Below, one piece after another: positions 20,219 through 28,690 of a stretch of 39,144 bases of DNA; position 1 is the first letter of the stretch; each line of letters begins with the position of its first letter. The notes below the pieces were generated by a model. It was not told where the DNA came from. It did no database searches and saw nothing but the letters and a program-made list of their open reading frames with translations. The stretch comes from a virus. Position numbers and translations under genes: made by a program. The stretch is taken from positions 1-39,144 of the IMG/VR virus record IMGVR_UViG_3300036715_002841. One strand, written 5' to 3'.

Positions 20219-20914
20219 ATGGTGCAACTCGCCATCACCGTTGACATCAAGCCGTTGCAAGCCGCGCTGAACGGCAACGCCAAGCAGGCAAGGTTCGCAG
20301 GCGCCCAAGCCCTCAACGATGTCGGCTTCAAATCCCGCGCCAACCTGCAAGCCGAGATGGATGCGAAGTTCGACCGCGTAACGCCCTACATCCGCCGCAG
20401 CCCGCGTGTGACGCCCGCTACGCCCGAAACACTCGAAGCACGCATAGATTTGGCATACCAGGGCGGCAAGGGTGTCGATCCGGACAAGGTGCTGCAGGCC
20501 GAGATATTCGGCGGTTCCCGCCACCTCAAGGGCTCAGAGCGTGCCCTGCAGCGCGTTGGCATCTTGCCGGTGGGCTACAGCGTCGTGCCGGGCGAAGCCT
20601 GCCCACTCGATCAGTACGGCAACATCAAGGGTAGCTTCCTGGTGCAACTCATCAGCTACTTTCAGGCCTTCGGCGAGCAGGGCTACAAAGCCAACATGAC
20701 CGACAAGCGCAAGGCAAAGCTGGCCAAGGCAGGAGTAAATGCCAATGGCTTCAAGACCATCAACGGTGTCGTCTACTTCGTCGCCTATGGCAAGTTGCGC
20801 AGCGGTCCCACCCAGCACCTGGCCCCTGGCATACACCAAGATGATCACCGCCTGCGTGGCCTACTACATCGCCCATCTGCGCCGAAAGCTGGCCCTCTGG
20901 CAGCCCACAGATGA
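20219..20914 (+). CDS. phage minor-tail-like protein, fused or truncated at its 3' end
   Basis: The 231-aa frame begins MVQLAITVDIKPLQAALNGN. Segments FAGAQALNDVGFKSRANLQ, RRSPRVTPATPETLEARID, GNIKGSFLVQLISYFQAFGE and THLAP-like SGPTQHLAPGI resemble a structural-protein family found in phage head/tail regions. After HLAPGI (about 20838) the family sequence stops and terminase sequence begins in another frame, leaving an out-of-frame tail (DDHRLRGLLHR onward). So this gene has lost its C-terminus at a deletion junction with the terminase gene. Confidence 0.6.
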   Translation: MVQLAITVDIKPLQAALNGNAKQARFAGAQALNDVGFKSRANLQAEMDAKFDRVTPYIRRSPRVTPATPETLEARIDLAYQGGKGVDPDKVLQAEIFGGSRHLKGSERALQRVGILPVGYSVVPGEACPLDQYGNIKGSFLVQLISYFQAFGEQGYKANMTDKRKAKLAKAGVNANGFKTINGVVYFVAYGKLRSGPTQHLAPGIHQDDHRLRGLLHRPSAPKAGPLAAHR

Positions 20915-21558
20915 TGACCGCGACAGCTACGTCAAGTCCGAACTCGACCCCGTGCTCGACCCGGAAACCGGCATCGAAGCCGTCCGAAAGGCCCGCAAAC
21001 TCGGCGGCTCTTCCGAAGACACCCTAAAACTCAAGCAATTCCGTGACTGCGTGGCCCACTTCCTCGGCGGCAAGGCCGCGCGCGCCTTTCGCCGCATCAC
21101 CGTCGCCCTGTCCATCCTCGACGAATGGTCCGCCTTCGACCAACTGGTCGAAAAATCCGGCGACCCCGGCGGCCTCGCCAAAGGCCGCCTCGAAGGCGCG
21201 CCATACCCCAAGTTCATAGGCGGAAGTACCCCAAAAATCAAGGGCCTCGACCACGTAGACCGCGCCTGCGAAAACGCCGAAGGCATGGTGCGCTTCCAAA
21301 TCGAGTGCCGCCTGTGCGGCGTCGAACACCCCTTGATGTGGGGCGGCAAAGAACAGGCCTACGGTTTCAAGTGGGACGGCCGCGACCCCAGCACCGTCCG
21401 CCACATCTGCCCCCACTGCCACGGCGCCACCACGCAAGCCGACTACCTGCGCGGCGGCAAGCCGCAGTCCGGCACCTGGGTATGCGAGAAAACCGGCAAG
21501 CGCTACGGGCCAGACCGCACCTGGCGCATCGCCGCAGGCGAGCCCTGCCGCCCCCCCC
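20823..21558 (+). pseudogene. terminase large subunit (GpA-like), 5' fragment
   Basis: In the frame open from 20739, terminase-like sequence begins only at AYTKMITACVAYYIAHLRRK (about 20826): the end of the ATPase A motif region with the first 60-70 residues missing. It continues through WQPTDDDRDSYVKSELDPVL, GGKAARAFRRITVALSILDE (Walker B-like) and KFIGGSTPKIKGLD, then CRLCGVEHPLMWGGKEQ with paired zinc-type cysteines. At the C8 tract (21551-21558) the frame shifts; the continuation lies in the 21571-22617 frame. Seven C would keep the frame. An ATG at 20841 could start a fragment. A DNA-packaging motor split like this is unlikely to work. Confidence 0.8.
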
Positions 21559-21570
21559 GCCACCCTTGGT

Positions 21571-22617
21571 GTGCACATCTGGTCAGCCTACAGCCCGCAG
21601 CGCACCTGGCCCAGCATCATCAAAGAGTTTTTAGAGGCATGCGATGCCCTCGCCAAAGGCGATGCCGGGCCCATGCAACTCTTCGTCAACGAAACCCTCG
21701 GCGAAGTGTGGGAAGTCACTGGCGAACGCACCGAAGAGCACGTCCTCATGCAGCGCGCCGAAGCCTACCCCCTCGGCGTCGTCCCCACCGGCGGCCTGGT
21801 GCTCACTGCCGGCATCGACCTGCAGCGCAACCGCTGGGAAATCACCGTCTGGGCCTGGGGCCGCGGCATGGAAAGCTGGGTCATAGACCATGCCATCATC
21901 GAAGGAAACCCCGCCAGCGATCAAGACTGGGACCAGGTCTACACCTACCTCCAGCGCCGCTACCCCCAGCAGAACCATCCCGGCACCCTCGGCCTCAGCG
22001 CCATCAGCATCGACTCCAGCGACCAAACCCAGGCCGTCTACAACTGGGTGCGCAACAAATCCGCCCACCTGCCCACCCTGCGCGCAATCAAAGGCAGCAG
22101 CGAAGAAAATAAGCCCGTCCTCTGCAGCGCGAGCCCTCAGGTCGTTGACTACCGTGGCCGCAAGTGGCAAAACGGTATCAAGCTGTGGCTAGTCGGCGTG
22201 GACACCGCCAAGGATCTACTCTTGGGCCAGTTGCAAATCAGCAAGCCAGGCCCTGGCTACATCCACTTCAGCGCCGATTTGCAAAAAGAGTGGTTTGATC
22301 AGCTCACCGCCGAGCAACGCATCATCGTCAAAACTGCCGGCCGCGAGTCCTACAAATGGGTCAAACGCCGACCCCGCAACGAAGTGCTCGACTGCCGCAA
22401 CTACGCCCTGCACGCCGCCTACAGCATAGGCCTGCACAGCTACAAAGACGCCCGGTGGACGGCAATCGAGCAAGCCATCCAGCCCGCCAATGGCGACCTG
22501 TTCGCGCTACCGGACGTCCAGCCGTCACCGCCAGCCACCGACATCCCCCAGGCCCAACCAAAACCCTGGACTACCACCCCCAAGTCCGCCCAAGCCCGTG
22601 CCCCTCGCAACTGGTAG
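21571..22617 (+). CDS. terminase large subunit (GpA-like), 3' fragment with nuclease domain
   Basis: A 348-aa frame from GTG at 21571 that continues the terminase: VHIWSAYSPQRTW, NETLGEVWEVTGERTEEHVL, the nuclease-domain block GLVLTAGIDLQRNRWEITVW with the metal-binding Asp, ISIDSSDQTQAVYNWV, and the late block RRPRNEVLDCRNYALHAAYS. In an intact GpA-type protein this is the cos/pac-cleaving endonuclease half joined to the ATPase half. The last 50 residues are Pro/Gln-rich. It probably represents the 3' part of one gene broken at C8 (21551-21558), not an independent gene. Confidence 0.82.
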   Translation: MHIWSAYSPQRTWPSIIKEFLEACDALAKGDAGPMQLFVNETLGEVWEVTGERTEEHVLMQRAEAYPLGVVPTGGLVLTAGIDLQRNRWEITVWAWGRGMESWVIDHAIIEGNPASDQDWDQVYTYLQRRYPQQNHPGTLGLSAISIDSSDQTQAVYNWVRNKSAHLPTLRAIKGSSEENKPVLCSASPQVVDYRGRKWQNGIKLWLVGVDTAKDLLLGQLQISKPGPGYIHFSADLQKEWFDQLTAEQRIIVKTAGRESYKWVKRRPRNEVLDCRNYALHAAYSIGLHSYKDARWTAIEQAIQPANGDLFALPDVQPSPPATDIPQAQPKPWTTTPKSAQARAPRNW

Positions 22618-22622
22618 CCACC

Positions 22623-22955
22623 ATGTCCGCCGCCCATAAACTGAAACCAGCCACCACGCCGCCCGCCATCAAGCCCGACCTGGTGGATCGTGTATTCGAC
22701 TACCTATTTTCCGAATGCCCCGGCTTTCGCCAGGCCGTCACGAGCGAAGCTGACGTAGCCAAGGCCAAACAGCGCTTGCGCGATGAATTCGGCGGCGAAG
22801 AAGCCTGGGTGCGCAGCGGCCACAAAGCCAAGCGCGACGCGCAAACCACCGAAATACTGCGCCTATTCAACGGCCGCAACGCCAGCGAAGTGGCCCGGCG
22901 CATAGGCACCAGCCGTGCCACTGTGTACCGCAAGCTCAAACAGGAAGGCAAATAG
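22623..22955 (+). CDS. Mor/HTH-type DNA-binding protein
   Basis: A 110-aa protein starting MSAAHKLKPATTPPAIKPD at 22623, six bases after the terminase stop. The N-terminal half (VDRVFDYLFSECPGFRQAV) and C-terminal helix-turn-helix (FNGRNASEVARRIGTSRATV, then YRKLKQ) resemble the Mor transcription-activator family. Alternatively it may act as a small terminase-like DNA-binding subunit, since none is seen elsewhere. Position between terminase and gpW fits either a late activator or a packaging role. Confidence 0.65.
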   Translation: MSAAHKLKPATTPPAIKPDLVDRVFDYLFSECPGFRQAVTSEADVAKAKQRLRDEFGGEEAWVRSGHKAKRDAQTTEILRLFNGRNASEVARRIGTSRATVYRKLKQEGK

Positions 22956-22985
22956 ACCATGGATTGTCAAGCGCCAATAAATTCA

Positions 22986-23035
22986 GTCTCAAATCCCCCC
23001 TGTATTTGAGACAGCCAAGCGGGCACCATGCCCGC
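22986..23035 (+). promoter_or_regulatory. double-hairpin leader, copy 1 (before gpW)
   Basis: Hairpin 1 is GTCTCAAAT/ATTTGAGAC (22986-22994/23004-23012). Hairpin 2 is GCGGGCA-CCA-TGCCCGC (23019-23035), ending 3 nt before the gpW ATG (23039). A second copy with compensatory base changes precedes the capsid gene at 29065-29114. No Shine-Dalgarno sequence is seen, so the structure may control initiation. Confidence 0.6.
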
Positions 23036-23038
23036 ACA

Positions 23039-23260
23039 ATGGCACTCTCCCAAGCAGACCTCGACAACCTTGACGCGGCAATCGCCATGTCAGAACTCAA
23101 AGTCGAGTTCGACGGCAAACTTGTCATCTACCGATCCGTTGCCGAGCTAAAAGAGGCTCGCGCCCACGTCGCCACCGTCATCGCCAGCGGCGGCGCTGGC
23201 TCACCCGCTCGGCGCACTGGCGCCTACCGCTTCAGCTTCAGCACGTCGCGCGGCGACTGA
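23039..23260 (+). CDS. gpW-like head-tail joining protein
   Basis: A 73-aa protein starting MALSQADLDNLDAAIAMSEL at 23039. It matches the gpW family of lambda-like phages: a helical N-terminus, the KVEFDGKLVIYRSVAELKEA central block and a flexible Arg-rich C-terminus. gpW plugs the filled head before tail joining. It lies directly upstream of the portal gene, as in lambda (W then B). The ATG lacks a Shine-Dalgarno sequence and follows a hairpin pair; longer upstream starts would run through those hairpins. Confidence 0.82.
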   Translation: MALSQADLDNLDAAIAMSELKVEFDGKLVIYRSVAELKEARAHVATVIASGGAGSPARRTGAYRFSFSTSRGD

Positions 23261-23281
23261 GCACCACCAGGCGCGCCGCAC

Positions 23282-24775
23282 ATGCCCAACATCGTTGACC
23301 GCATTGTCGGTTACATCAACCCCGCCAAAGGCCTGAGCCGCCACTTCGCCCGCCAGCAGCTCGCCCGCGCCTACGAGGCCGCCAGCCCGCGCGACTCATG
23401 GCGCCCCCGCCGCGGCGGCGCCAGCGCCAATGCCGACCACCGCGCCGACGCGCACACCCTGCGCATCAAAGCCCGTGCCCTCAAGCAAAACGTACCCTAC
23501 ATCAACGCAGGCATAGAGGCCCGAGTCTCCTACGTCGTCGGCACCGGCATCATCCCCCGCGCCACCGGCAAAGAGGCCGACAAACTCAACGAACTGCTGA
23601 CCGAGTGGTACAAGGTTTGTGATGCCGACGGCCGGCTGGACTACTTTGGCATGCAAGCCGCCGCCGAACGCGCCCTGGAGGTCGATGGCGAAGTCATCAT
23701 CCGCCTGCGCCCCCGCCTGCTCACCGACAGCCTGCCCATCCCACTGCAACTCCAGTTGCTCGAAATAGATTGGCTCGACACCACGCGCACAGGCACCAAC
23801 GGCAACAACCAAATCATCAACGGTATCGAATACGACGCCCTGGGCGCCGTCTCCGCCTACTGGTTGTGGGACCAGCACCCAGGCGACATGAACGGCCTGG
23901 CCAGCCTCATCACCTTCAAAGGCACCAGCCGCCGAGTCTCCGCCGACTACATCATCCACCTCTTCGCGGCAGACCGGCCGGGGCAGGGTAGAGGCTTCAC
24001 CCGCCTGGCCTCCGTTATCCCCCGTGTGCGCGACCTGCAACTTTACGAGGATGCCGAGCTCGCCCGCAAAAACCTTGAAACCCGCCTCAGCGTACTGGGC
24101 ACCGGCGACCTGAGCCAGATGGCCAACCCGCCCCAAGGCGGAGACTCCGTGGATGGCTCCGCCGCCCGCGACGGCAACCTGGGCGAGCTCAGCAGCGGCA
24201 ACATCATCCAGGTTCCCCCGGGCCTGGATCTGACCGTTGTCGAGCCCAAGCCCGCCGGCGGCTACGTTGAGTACGTCAAGTACCAAATGCACATCATCGC
24301 CGCCGGCATGGGCGTCACCTACGAAATGCTCACCGGCGACATGAGCGAAGTCAACTTCAGCAGCGCCCGCGTGCGCCGAATGGACTTCAAACGCGACATA
24401 GAGCAACAACAATGGTTGCTGCTCATCCCCAAAATGCTCGACCGCATCCATCGCGCCGCGGTTGATGGCGCCGTGCTGGCCGGAAAAATCCGTGCGCGCG
24501 ACTACAGCGTCGAATTTAGCCCGCCCAAGTGGGAATACGTCAACCCCGAGCAAGACGTGGACGCCGACCTCAAAGAAGTTGGCGCAGGCCTATGCAGCAT
24601 CAGCGAAAAGCTGCGCCAACGCGGCTACAACCCCGCCACTGTTTTCAAAGAATTGGCCAGCGATTTCAACGCTCTCAAAGACCTCGGAATCCTCGAAATC
24701 ATGCTCTTCATGCAGCGCGGAAACATGCCGACACAACCCGCCACAGCCTCCAAGACCAAACCCGCCACCCCGTAA
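23282..24775 (+). CDS. lambda-family portal protein
   Basis: A 497-aa protein starting MPNIVDRIVGYINPAKGLSR at 23282. Portal-family features include the N-terminal ARAYEAASPRDSWRPRR and VPYINAGIEARVSYVVGTGI, LQLLEIDWLDTTR, IHLFAADRPGQGRGFTRLA, and the C-terminal YEMLTGDMSEVNFSSARVRR followed by PPKWEYVNPEQDVDADLKEV. It forms the dodecameric ring at the packaging vertex. Length and all blocks look intact, unlike the neighbouring terminase. No ClpP-like protease gene follows directly; that function is in the capsid fusion at 29116. Confidence 0.92.
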   Translation: MPNIVDRIVGYINPAKGLSRHFARQQLARAYEAASPRDSWRPRRGGASANADHRADAHTLRIKARALKQNVPYINAGIEARVSYVVGTGIIPRATGKEADKLNELLTEWYKVCDADGRLDYFGMQAAAERALEVDGEVIIRLRPRLLTDSLPIPLQLQLLEIDWLDTTRTGTNGNNQIINGIEYDALGAVSAYWLWDQHPGDMNGLASLITFKGTSRRVSADYIIHLFAADRPGQGRGFTRLASVIPRVRDLQLYEDAELARKNLETRLSVLGTGDLSQMANPPQGGDSVDGSAARDGNLGELSSGNIIQVPPGLDLTVVEPKPAGGYVEYVKYQMHIIAAGMGVTYEMLTGDMSEVNFSSARVRRMDFKRDIEQQQWLLLIPKMLDRIHRAAVDGAVLAGKIRARDYSVEFSPPKWEYVNPEQDVDADLKEVGAGLCSISEKLRQRGYNPATVFKELASDFNALKDLGILEIMLFMQRGNMPTQPATASKTKPATP

Positions 24776-24804
24776 CCGTTACCACCCACCGGAGATCCAC
24801 CACC

Positions 24805-25413
24805 ATGAAACCATTCACCACCCTGCGCCGGCAAATTTCAGGCATCCTCGCCGCGGCCGCGCTGGCCGTCCTCAGCCTGGCCAGCAGCGTGCCCACCGCC
24901 ATCCAGGCCGTGGCCGTCAGCGCCGCGCCTGTGGTTTCCAGCATCGCGCCTGTGGCCATCCCCGCCGCCATCGGCGCGGTCAGCGTCATCGCCTCCACGC
25001 CGGCGCACGCCACGCTCAGCTACGCCACCACCCTGCGCACAGCGGACATGACCAACGTCATTACCGGCGCGGGCGGCACCGGCGGCAAGCTGCTGTTTTA
25101 CAACGGCTGCACCGTGCCCAGCGGCGTCTCATCCGCCACCGGCTGCACGCTGCTGGCCACGCTCAGCTACCCATCAGGCCCCATAGGCACGGCATCCGGT
25201 GGCGTGTTGACTTTTGACACCAGCCCGACCCAGACCAACACCAGCCACGTTGCCGGCACGCCCACCTTTATCGACGTCACCAACAGCGGCGGCACCGTGC
25301 AGTTGCGCATGACGGTCTGCGGCAGCGCACCCTGCTGGACCTTTCCCAACCCCATCGTCAACGGCCAAAACATCAGCGTTGTTGGCATGACCCTCACCGC
25401 CGGCAACCCCTGA
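24805..25413 (+). CDS. secreted/hydrophobic phage-borne protein, unknown
   Basis: A 202-aa protein starting MKPFTTLRRQISGILAAAAL at 24805 with GGAGA upstream. The first 70 residues are Ala/Val-rich and hydrophobic, ending in TPAHA, which looks like a signal-peptidase site; a repetitive AVAVSAAPVVSSIAPVAIPA stretch lies inside. The mature part is Gly/Thr-rich with four Cys (CTVPSG, GCTLL, VCGSAPCW). It heads a five-gene cassette inserted between portal and capsid genes. A structural or surface protein is likely, but I recognise no family. Confidence 0.6.
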   Translation: MKPFTTLRRQISGILAAAALAVLSLASSVPTAIQAVAVSAAPVVSSIAPVAIPAAIGAVSVIASTPAHATLSYATTLRTADMTNVITGAGGTGGKLLFYNGCTVPSGVSSATGCTLLATLSYPSGPIGTASGGVLTFDTSPTQTNTSHVAGTPTFIDVTNSGGTVQLRMTVCGSAPCWTFPNPIVNGQNISVVGMTLTAGNP

Positions 25414-25437
25414 CCCTCAAGCCAGCGCGGCGCCGCC

Positions 25438-26757
25438 ATGCCCATCGCTCAAAGCACCGCCTATCACGGCCCGGTGTCCATCCACGCCGGGTATTACCCC
25501 GGCGGGCGGGTGGGTGGCGACGCGGTGGAGGGGTCTGATGCGGCCAGCGGCGGCGCCACGCCTGGCTGGGCGGTCACTGTGGGCGGCAATGCGACCGAGG
25601 CCAACGACGCGGCTAGCGGTGGCGCCGATGGGCCCTACATGCCCACCTGGGTAGCCTCCACCACCCGCTTTACCTGGGGCACCATCCCCAACAGCAACCC
25701 CACCGCCTGGTCAGGCGTGGGTTGGGCCGGAACCAGCCCAGGCGGCGCCGGCAACTGGCTGATGAACTTCCAAAAATGGTCGGGCATGGCCATCGCGCTG
25801 CAAGGAATGTACGACTACGCGGGCAACTTCCACCCGGGCACCATCATCGTGTGGCAGGGCGCGGGCCATACCGATTGGTCCGGCAACGACATGTACGGTC
25901 TGGGCAGCCTCAAGACCGATTCGCCCCAGCCTTTCCGCATCATGAACCCGACGATACCGGCGCCGCTCAATGTCGCGCGCGATGGCAACGGCTATGTGGT
26001 GGCCAAGCATACCTACGACACCATGCAGTACCTGGAGACTGCCAACAAGATTATCTTCATGGGCTGCCAAGGCATAGCCAGCGGTGGCGGCAGCTTGGCT
26101 GCAGCCGACATATTCAACTGCGCCACCAACCCTGCCACCGGCAATCCGTGGGCGGCTATTGACACCGGCTTCCCCAGCGCAGGCGTCGGCTACAACGCGC
26201 AAAGCGGCTATGACCCCGTGCGCAAAGCCGCCTACATGGTTACCGCCGGCACCGGCAGCTTTGCCCGGTGGGATGAAGTGGCCGAAACCTGGAGCAGCCA
26301 CGCCTGCAACAACTCCACCTGGGCGAGCAACGGCAAAGCCTCTTTCGACTCGCTCAACAACCTGTTGGTGCAACTGGGCGCAAGCGGCCAGGTGGTGGTG
26401 TTGCAAGGCGGCAATTTGGCCGCTGCGCCTTACGCGCCAACCGTCACCGGCACAGGGCCATCCGGCGGGGGGTACTCGCTCGACTACGACAAGCTGGCCA
26501 AGTGCCACTACGCGTGGGATCGCACCGGCACCAAGCTCTACGTCTTGACGCCGGGCGCCAACCCCGCCGCCGGCGGTGACAACTGGGTGTGGAGCTTCTA
26601 TGCGGGCACAGGTGGAGTTACCCCGCCTGACGACTATTCGCTCACTGATCCGAATGGCGGCATCATCAGCCGCCTGCGCGTCGTGTACGACCCCTATGGC
26701 GTCGTTTTGCATTCTGACTACCGCCAGGCGGCCGTCTTTTTCAGGCTCGCGCCATGA
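25438..26757 (+). CDS. beta-propeller-like structural protein with VGGNATE repeats
   Basis: A 439-aa protein. Residues 25-40 and 48-63 are copies of a 16-residue repeat (VGGNATEANDAASGGA type) also found in the next two genes. The remainder is rich in Trp, Gly and Asp with repeated strand-turn patterns (GGNWLMNFQ-like, WQGAGHTDWSGNDMYGL, YDKLAKCHYAWDRTGTKLY) resembling a Kelch/galactose-oxidase-type propeller. No signal peptide. The stop overlaps the next ATG by 4 nt. Possibly a capsid- or tail-associated sugar-binding spike, inferred from fold and context. Confidence 0.6.
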   Translation: MPIAQSTAYHGPVSIHAGYYPGGRVGGDAVEGSDAASGGATPGWAVTVGGNATEANDAASGGADGPYMPTWVASTTRFTWGTIPNSNPTAWSGVGWAGTSPGGAGNWLMNFQKWSGMAIALQGMYDYAGNFHPGTIIVWQGAGHTDWSGNDMYGLGSLKTDSPQPFRIMNPTIPAPLNVARDGNGYVVAKHTYDTMQYLETANKIIFMGCQGIASGGGSLAAADIFNCATNPATGNPWAAIDTGFPSAGVGYNAQSGYDPVRKAAYMVTAGTGSFARWDEVAETWSSHACNNSTWASNGKASFDSLNNLLVQLGASGQVVVLQGGNLAAAPYAPTVTGTGPSGGGYSLDYDKLAKCHYAWDRTGTKLYVLTPGANPAAGGDNWVWSFYAGTGGVTPPDDYSLTDPNGGIISRLRVVYDPYGVVLHSDYRQAAVFFRLAP

Positions 26758-28145
26758 CCATCACCACCTATGACGTTGGCGCTGCGGGGCGCACCTACAC
26801 CACCGTGCAGCTTGCCTGGGCCGCCATACCCAGCACCATCGCCACCGGCGACACACACATCATCACCCTCAAGGCCGGCCTGTACACGGACGGGCTCGAC
26901 TGCTCATCGTCCAAAACCATCAACGGCACCGGCCAGGTCATCATCAAGCCCGAGGCCGGCGCCGCCTGGTACGAGGCCGCCACGCCCACCGCTGGTTACG
27001 ACAACACCAAGGGCGTAGCCATAGAGGCCGCGCCCTTCACCAAGGCCATCTTCAACTTGCAAGACAAGGTGAGCGTGGAGGGTATCCAGTTCAAGGGCGG
27101 CCACAGCAACAGCCAAGACTACGGCTGCATCAACTTCATCAGCTCCGCGCAAAACTCGCACATCGCGTTTTGCGTGTTCGCCGCCGACAACACCCACCAG
27201 ATGTGGCTCGATTTCCGTTATGTCGGGCTGGGCATCAGCATCTACAACAACCTGTTCGTCACCACCAACACCGCCAATGTGGTGCCCTTCAACATTGAGG
27301 ACTCGGCCTACGCGCCCAAGCTCATTGGCAACACGATGGTGGCCGTCAACGGCAGCACCGGCAATTGGAACACCGGCACCTACAGCGCCCTGCTGCAGGT
27401 CATCGACAACGCCATCTTCGGTTTTGCCGGCACCAACACCGCGCGCATAGACACCGGCAACAGCGGCCACAATTTCACCGACCAGGCCACCTTCCCCGGC
27501 AGCGCCAACGTCACCAGCCTCAGCGCCGCGGCGCAGTTCACCAGCCTCACCGGCACCATCAACCTGCGGCCCGAGGCCGGCAATTCGCTGGTGGCCGGCA
27601 TCACGCATGCGTTGCTGACGCTGGACGCGATGGGCAACACCCGTGCGGCCACGCCTACGGGTGGGGGTATTGAGTATGTGGTGGTGGTCACCAGCGTAGG
27701 AGGCAACGCCACCGAAGCCGACGACACCGCAAGCGGCGGCGCCACCCCCGGCCTGCCCACCACCGTAGGCGGCAACGCCACCGAGGCTGACGACACCGCC
27801 GCCGGCGGCGCCCTGGTCGGTAACGTCACCGTGGGCGGCAACGCGCAAGAGGGCGACGACACCGCAAGCGGCGGCGCCGCGCCTTATGTGGGCACGCTCA
27901 CCATTCCGGCCCTGAAGAACTGGGGAAACGCCAGCCTGCTCACCAGCGAACTCATCAACAACGTCATCGTCACCTGCATCAGCCCGCCGGCGCACATCAC
28001 CATGCTCGCCAACCAAACCACCGATGCCACCACCGCCGACCTGGTGCTGCAAAGCACCGCGTATTTGCAAGGTGTCAGCTACCTGGTGACCGGCTTCAAC
28101 ACCGACGGCAGCAAGCGCTTCAGCCGCATCGTCACCGCAACATGA
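26754..28145 (+). CDS. right-handed beta-helix protein with VGGNATE repeats
   Basis: A 463-aa protein starting MTITTYDVGAAGRTYTTVQL. The first 320 residues show parallel beta-helix features of pectate-lyase-like and tail-spike folds (KAGLYTDGL, INGTGQVIIKPE, VEGIQFKGG, ISIYNNLFVTTNTANVV, PKLIGNTMVAV). It then has three copies of the 16-residue VGGNATEADDTASGGA repeat (DNA about 27,700-27,880) and a C-terminal TIPALKNWGNASLLTSELIN domain resembling phage fibre tails. Coupled by ATGA overlaps on both sides. Probably a receptor- or glycan-recognising virion component; enzymatic residues not identified. Confidence 0.65.
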   Translation: MTITTYDVGAAGRTYTTVQLAWAAIPSTIATGDTHIITLKAGLYTDGLDCSSSKTINGTGQVIIKPEAGAAWYEAATPTAGYDNTKGVAIEAAPFTKAIFNLQDKVSVEGIQFKGGHSNSQDYGCINFISSAQNSHIAFCVFAADNTHQMWLDFRYVGLGISIYNNLFVTTNTANVVPFNIEDSAYAPKLIGNTMVAVNGSTGNWNTGTYSALLQVIDNAIFGFAGTNTARIDTGNSGHNFTDQATFPGSANVTSLSAAAQFTSLTGTINLRPEAGNSLVAGITHALLTLDAMGNTRAATPTGGGIEYVVVVTSVGGNATEADDTASGGATPGLPTTVGGNATEADDTAAGGALVGNVTVGGNAQEGDDTASGGAAPYVGTLTIPALKNWGNASLLTSELINNVIVTCISPPAHITMLANQTTDATTADLVLQSTAYLQGVSYLVTGFNTDGSKRFSRIVTAT

Positions 28146-28690
28146 GCACCGCTTACGGCGCCGGCCCCGACGGCATGACCGGCACGCACTATGGCCTGGG
28201 CACCCTGGGCGTGCGCGGCGACCAGATCCCCACCGACGGCGAAAACGGCCCCAGCTACATGGCCGCCTGGGTGCAACCCGGCGACGAGGCCAAAGAGTTT
28301 CGTGGCCGCGTTATCCGCATGCCCGCCGCCGGCACGCTGGTGGTGCAAGAAAACGGCGCGTTCGATTACACCGGCGCGCCGCTCAACAGCACCAACAGCT
28401 TCGACGTGCAGCCGCAGGTGGATGGTATCGACTTCGGTTCCTTCGTCACCATCCCGCTCACCATCGGCGCCGTGGCGGCCGTGGTGGGGGGCAATGCCAC
28501 CGAAGGGGACGACAGCGCCGGTGGCGGCGCGTCCGGGCCGGTGCCTGTGGTCTCGGTCGGCGGCAATGCCACGGAGGGGGGCGACCAGGCCGCCGGGGGC
28601 GCCAGCGGCAGCTTCATCCCGCTCACCCTCCACCCCAGCCGCACCCGGCGCATCCAAGCAGGCGGCGTCAACCGGACCATCAAGCCATGA
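28142..28690 (+). CDS. phage protein with VGGNATE repeats
   Basis: A 182-aa protein starting MSTAYGAGPDGMTGTHYGLG. The first 110 residues contain GEFR-like and VIRMPAAGTLVVQENGAFDY blocks, suggesting a small beta-sandwich; then come two copies of the 16-residue repeat (about DNA 28,480-28,605) and a basic tail (TLHPSRTRRIQAGGVNRTIK). The ATGA overlaps at both ends show it belongs to the same translational unit as its neighbours. Function unknown. Confidence 0.55.
   Translation: MSTAYGAGPDGMTGTHYGLGTLGVRGDQIPTDGENGPSYMAAWVQPGDEAKEFRGRVIRMPAAGTLVVQENGAFDYTGAPLNSTNSFDVQPQVDGIDFGSFVTIPLTIGAVAAVVGGNATEGDDSAGGGASGPVPVVSVGGNATEGGDQAAGGASGSFIPLTLHPSRTRRIQAGGVNRTIKP

Noticed and set aside
20739-22112. 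A single intact 457-aa terminase protein
   Set aside because: After about 21556 this frame becomes Arg/His-rich nonsense while the true nuclease domain continues in the next frame.
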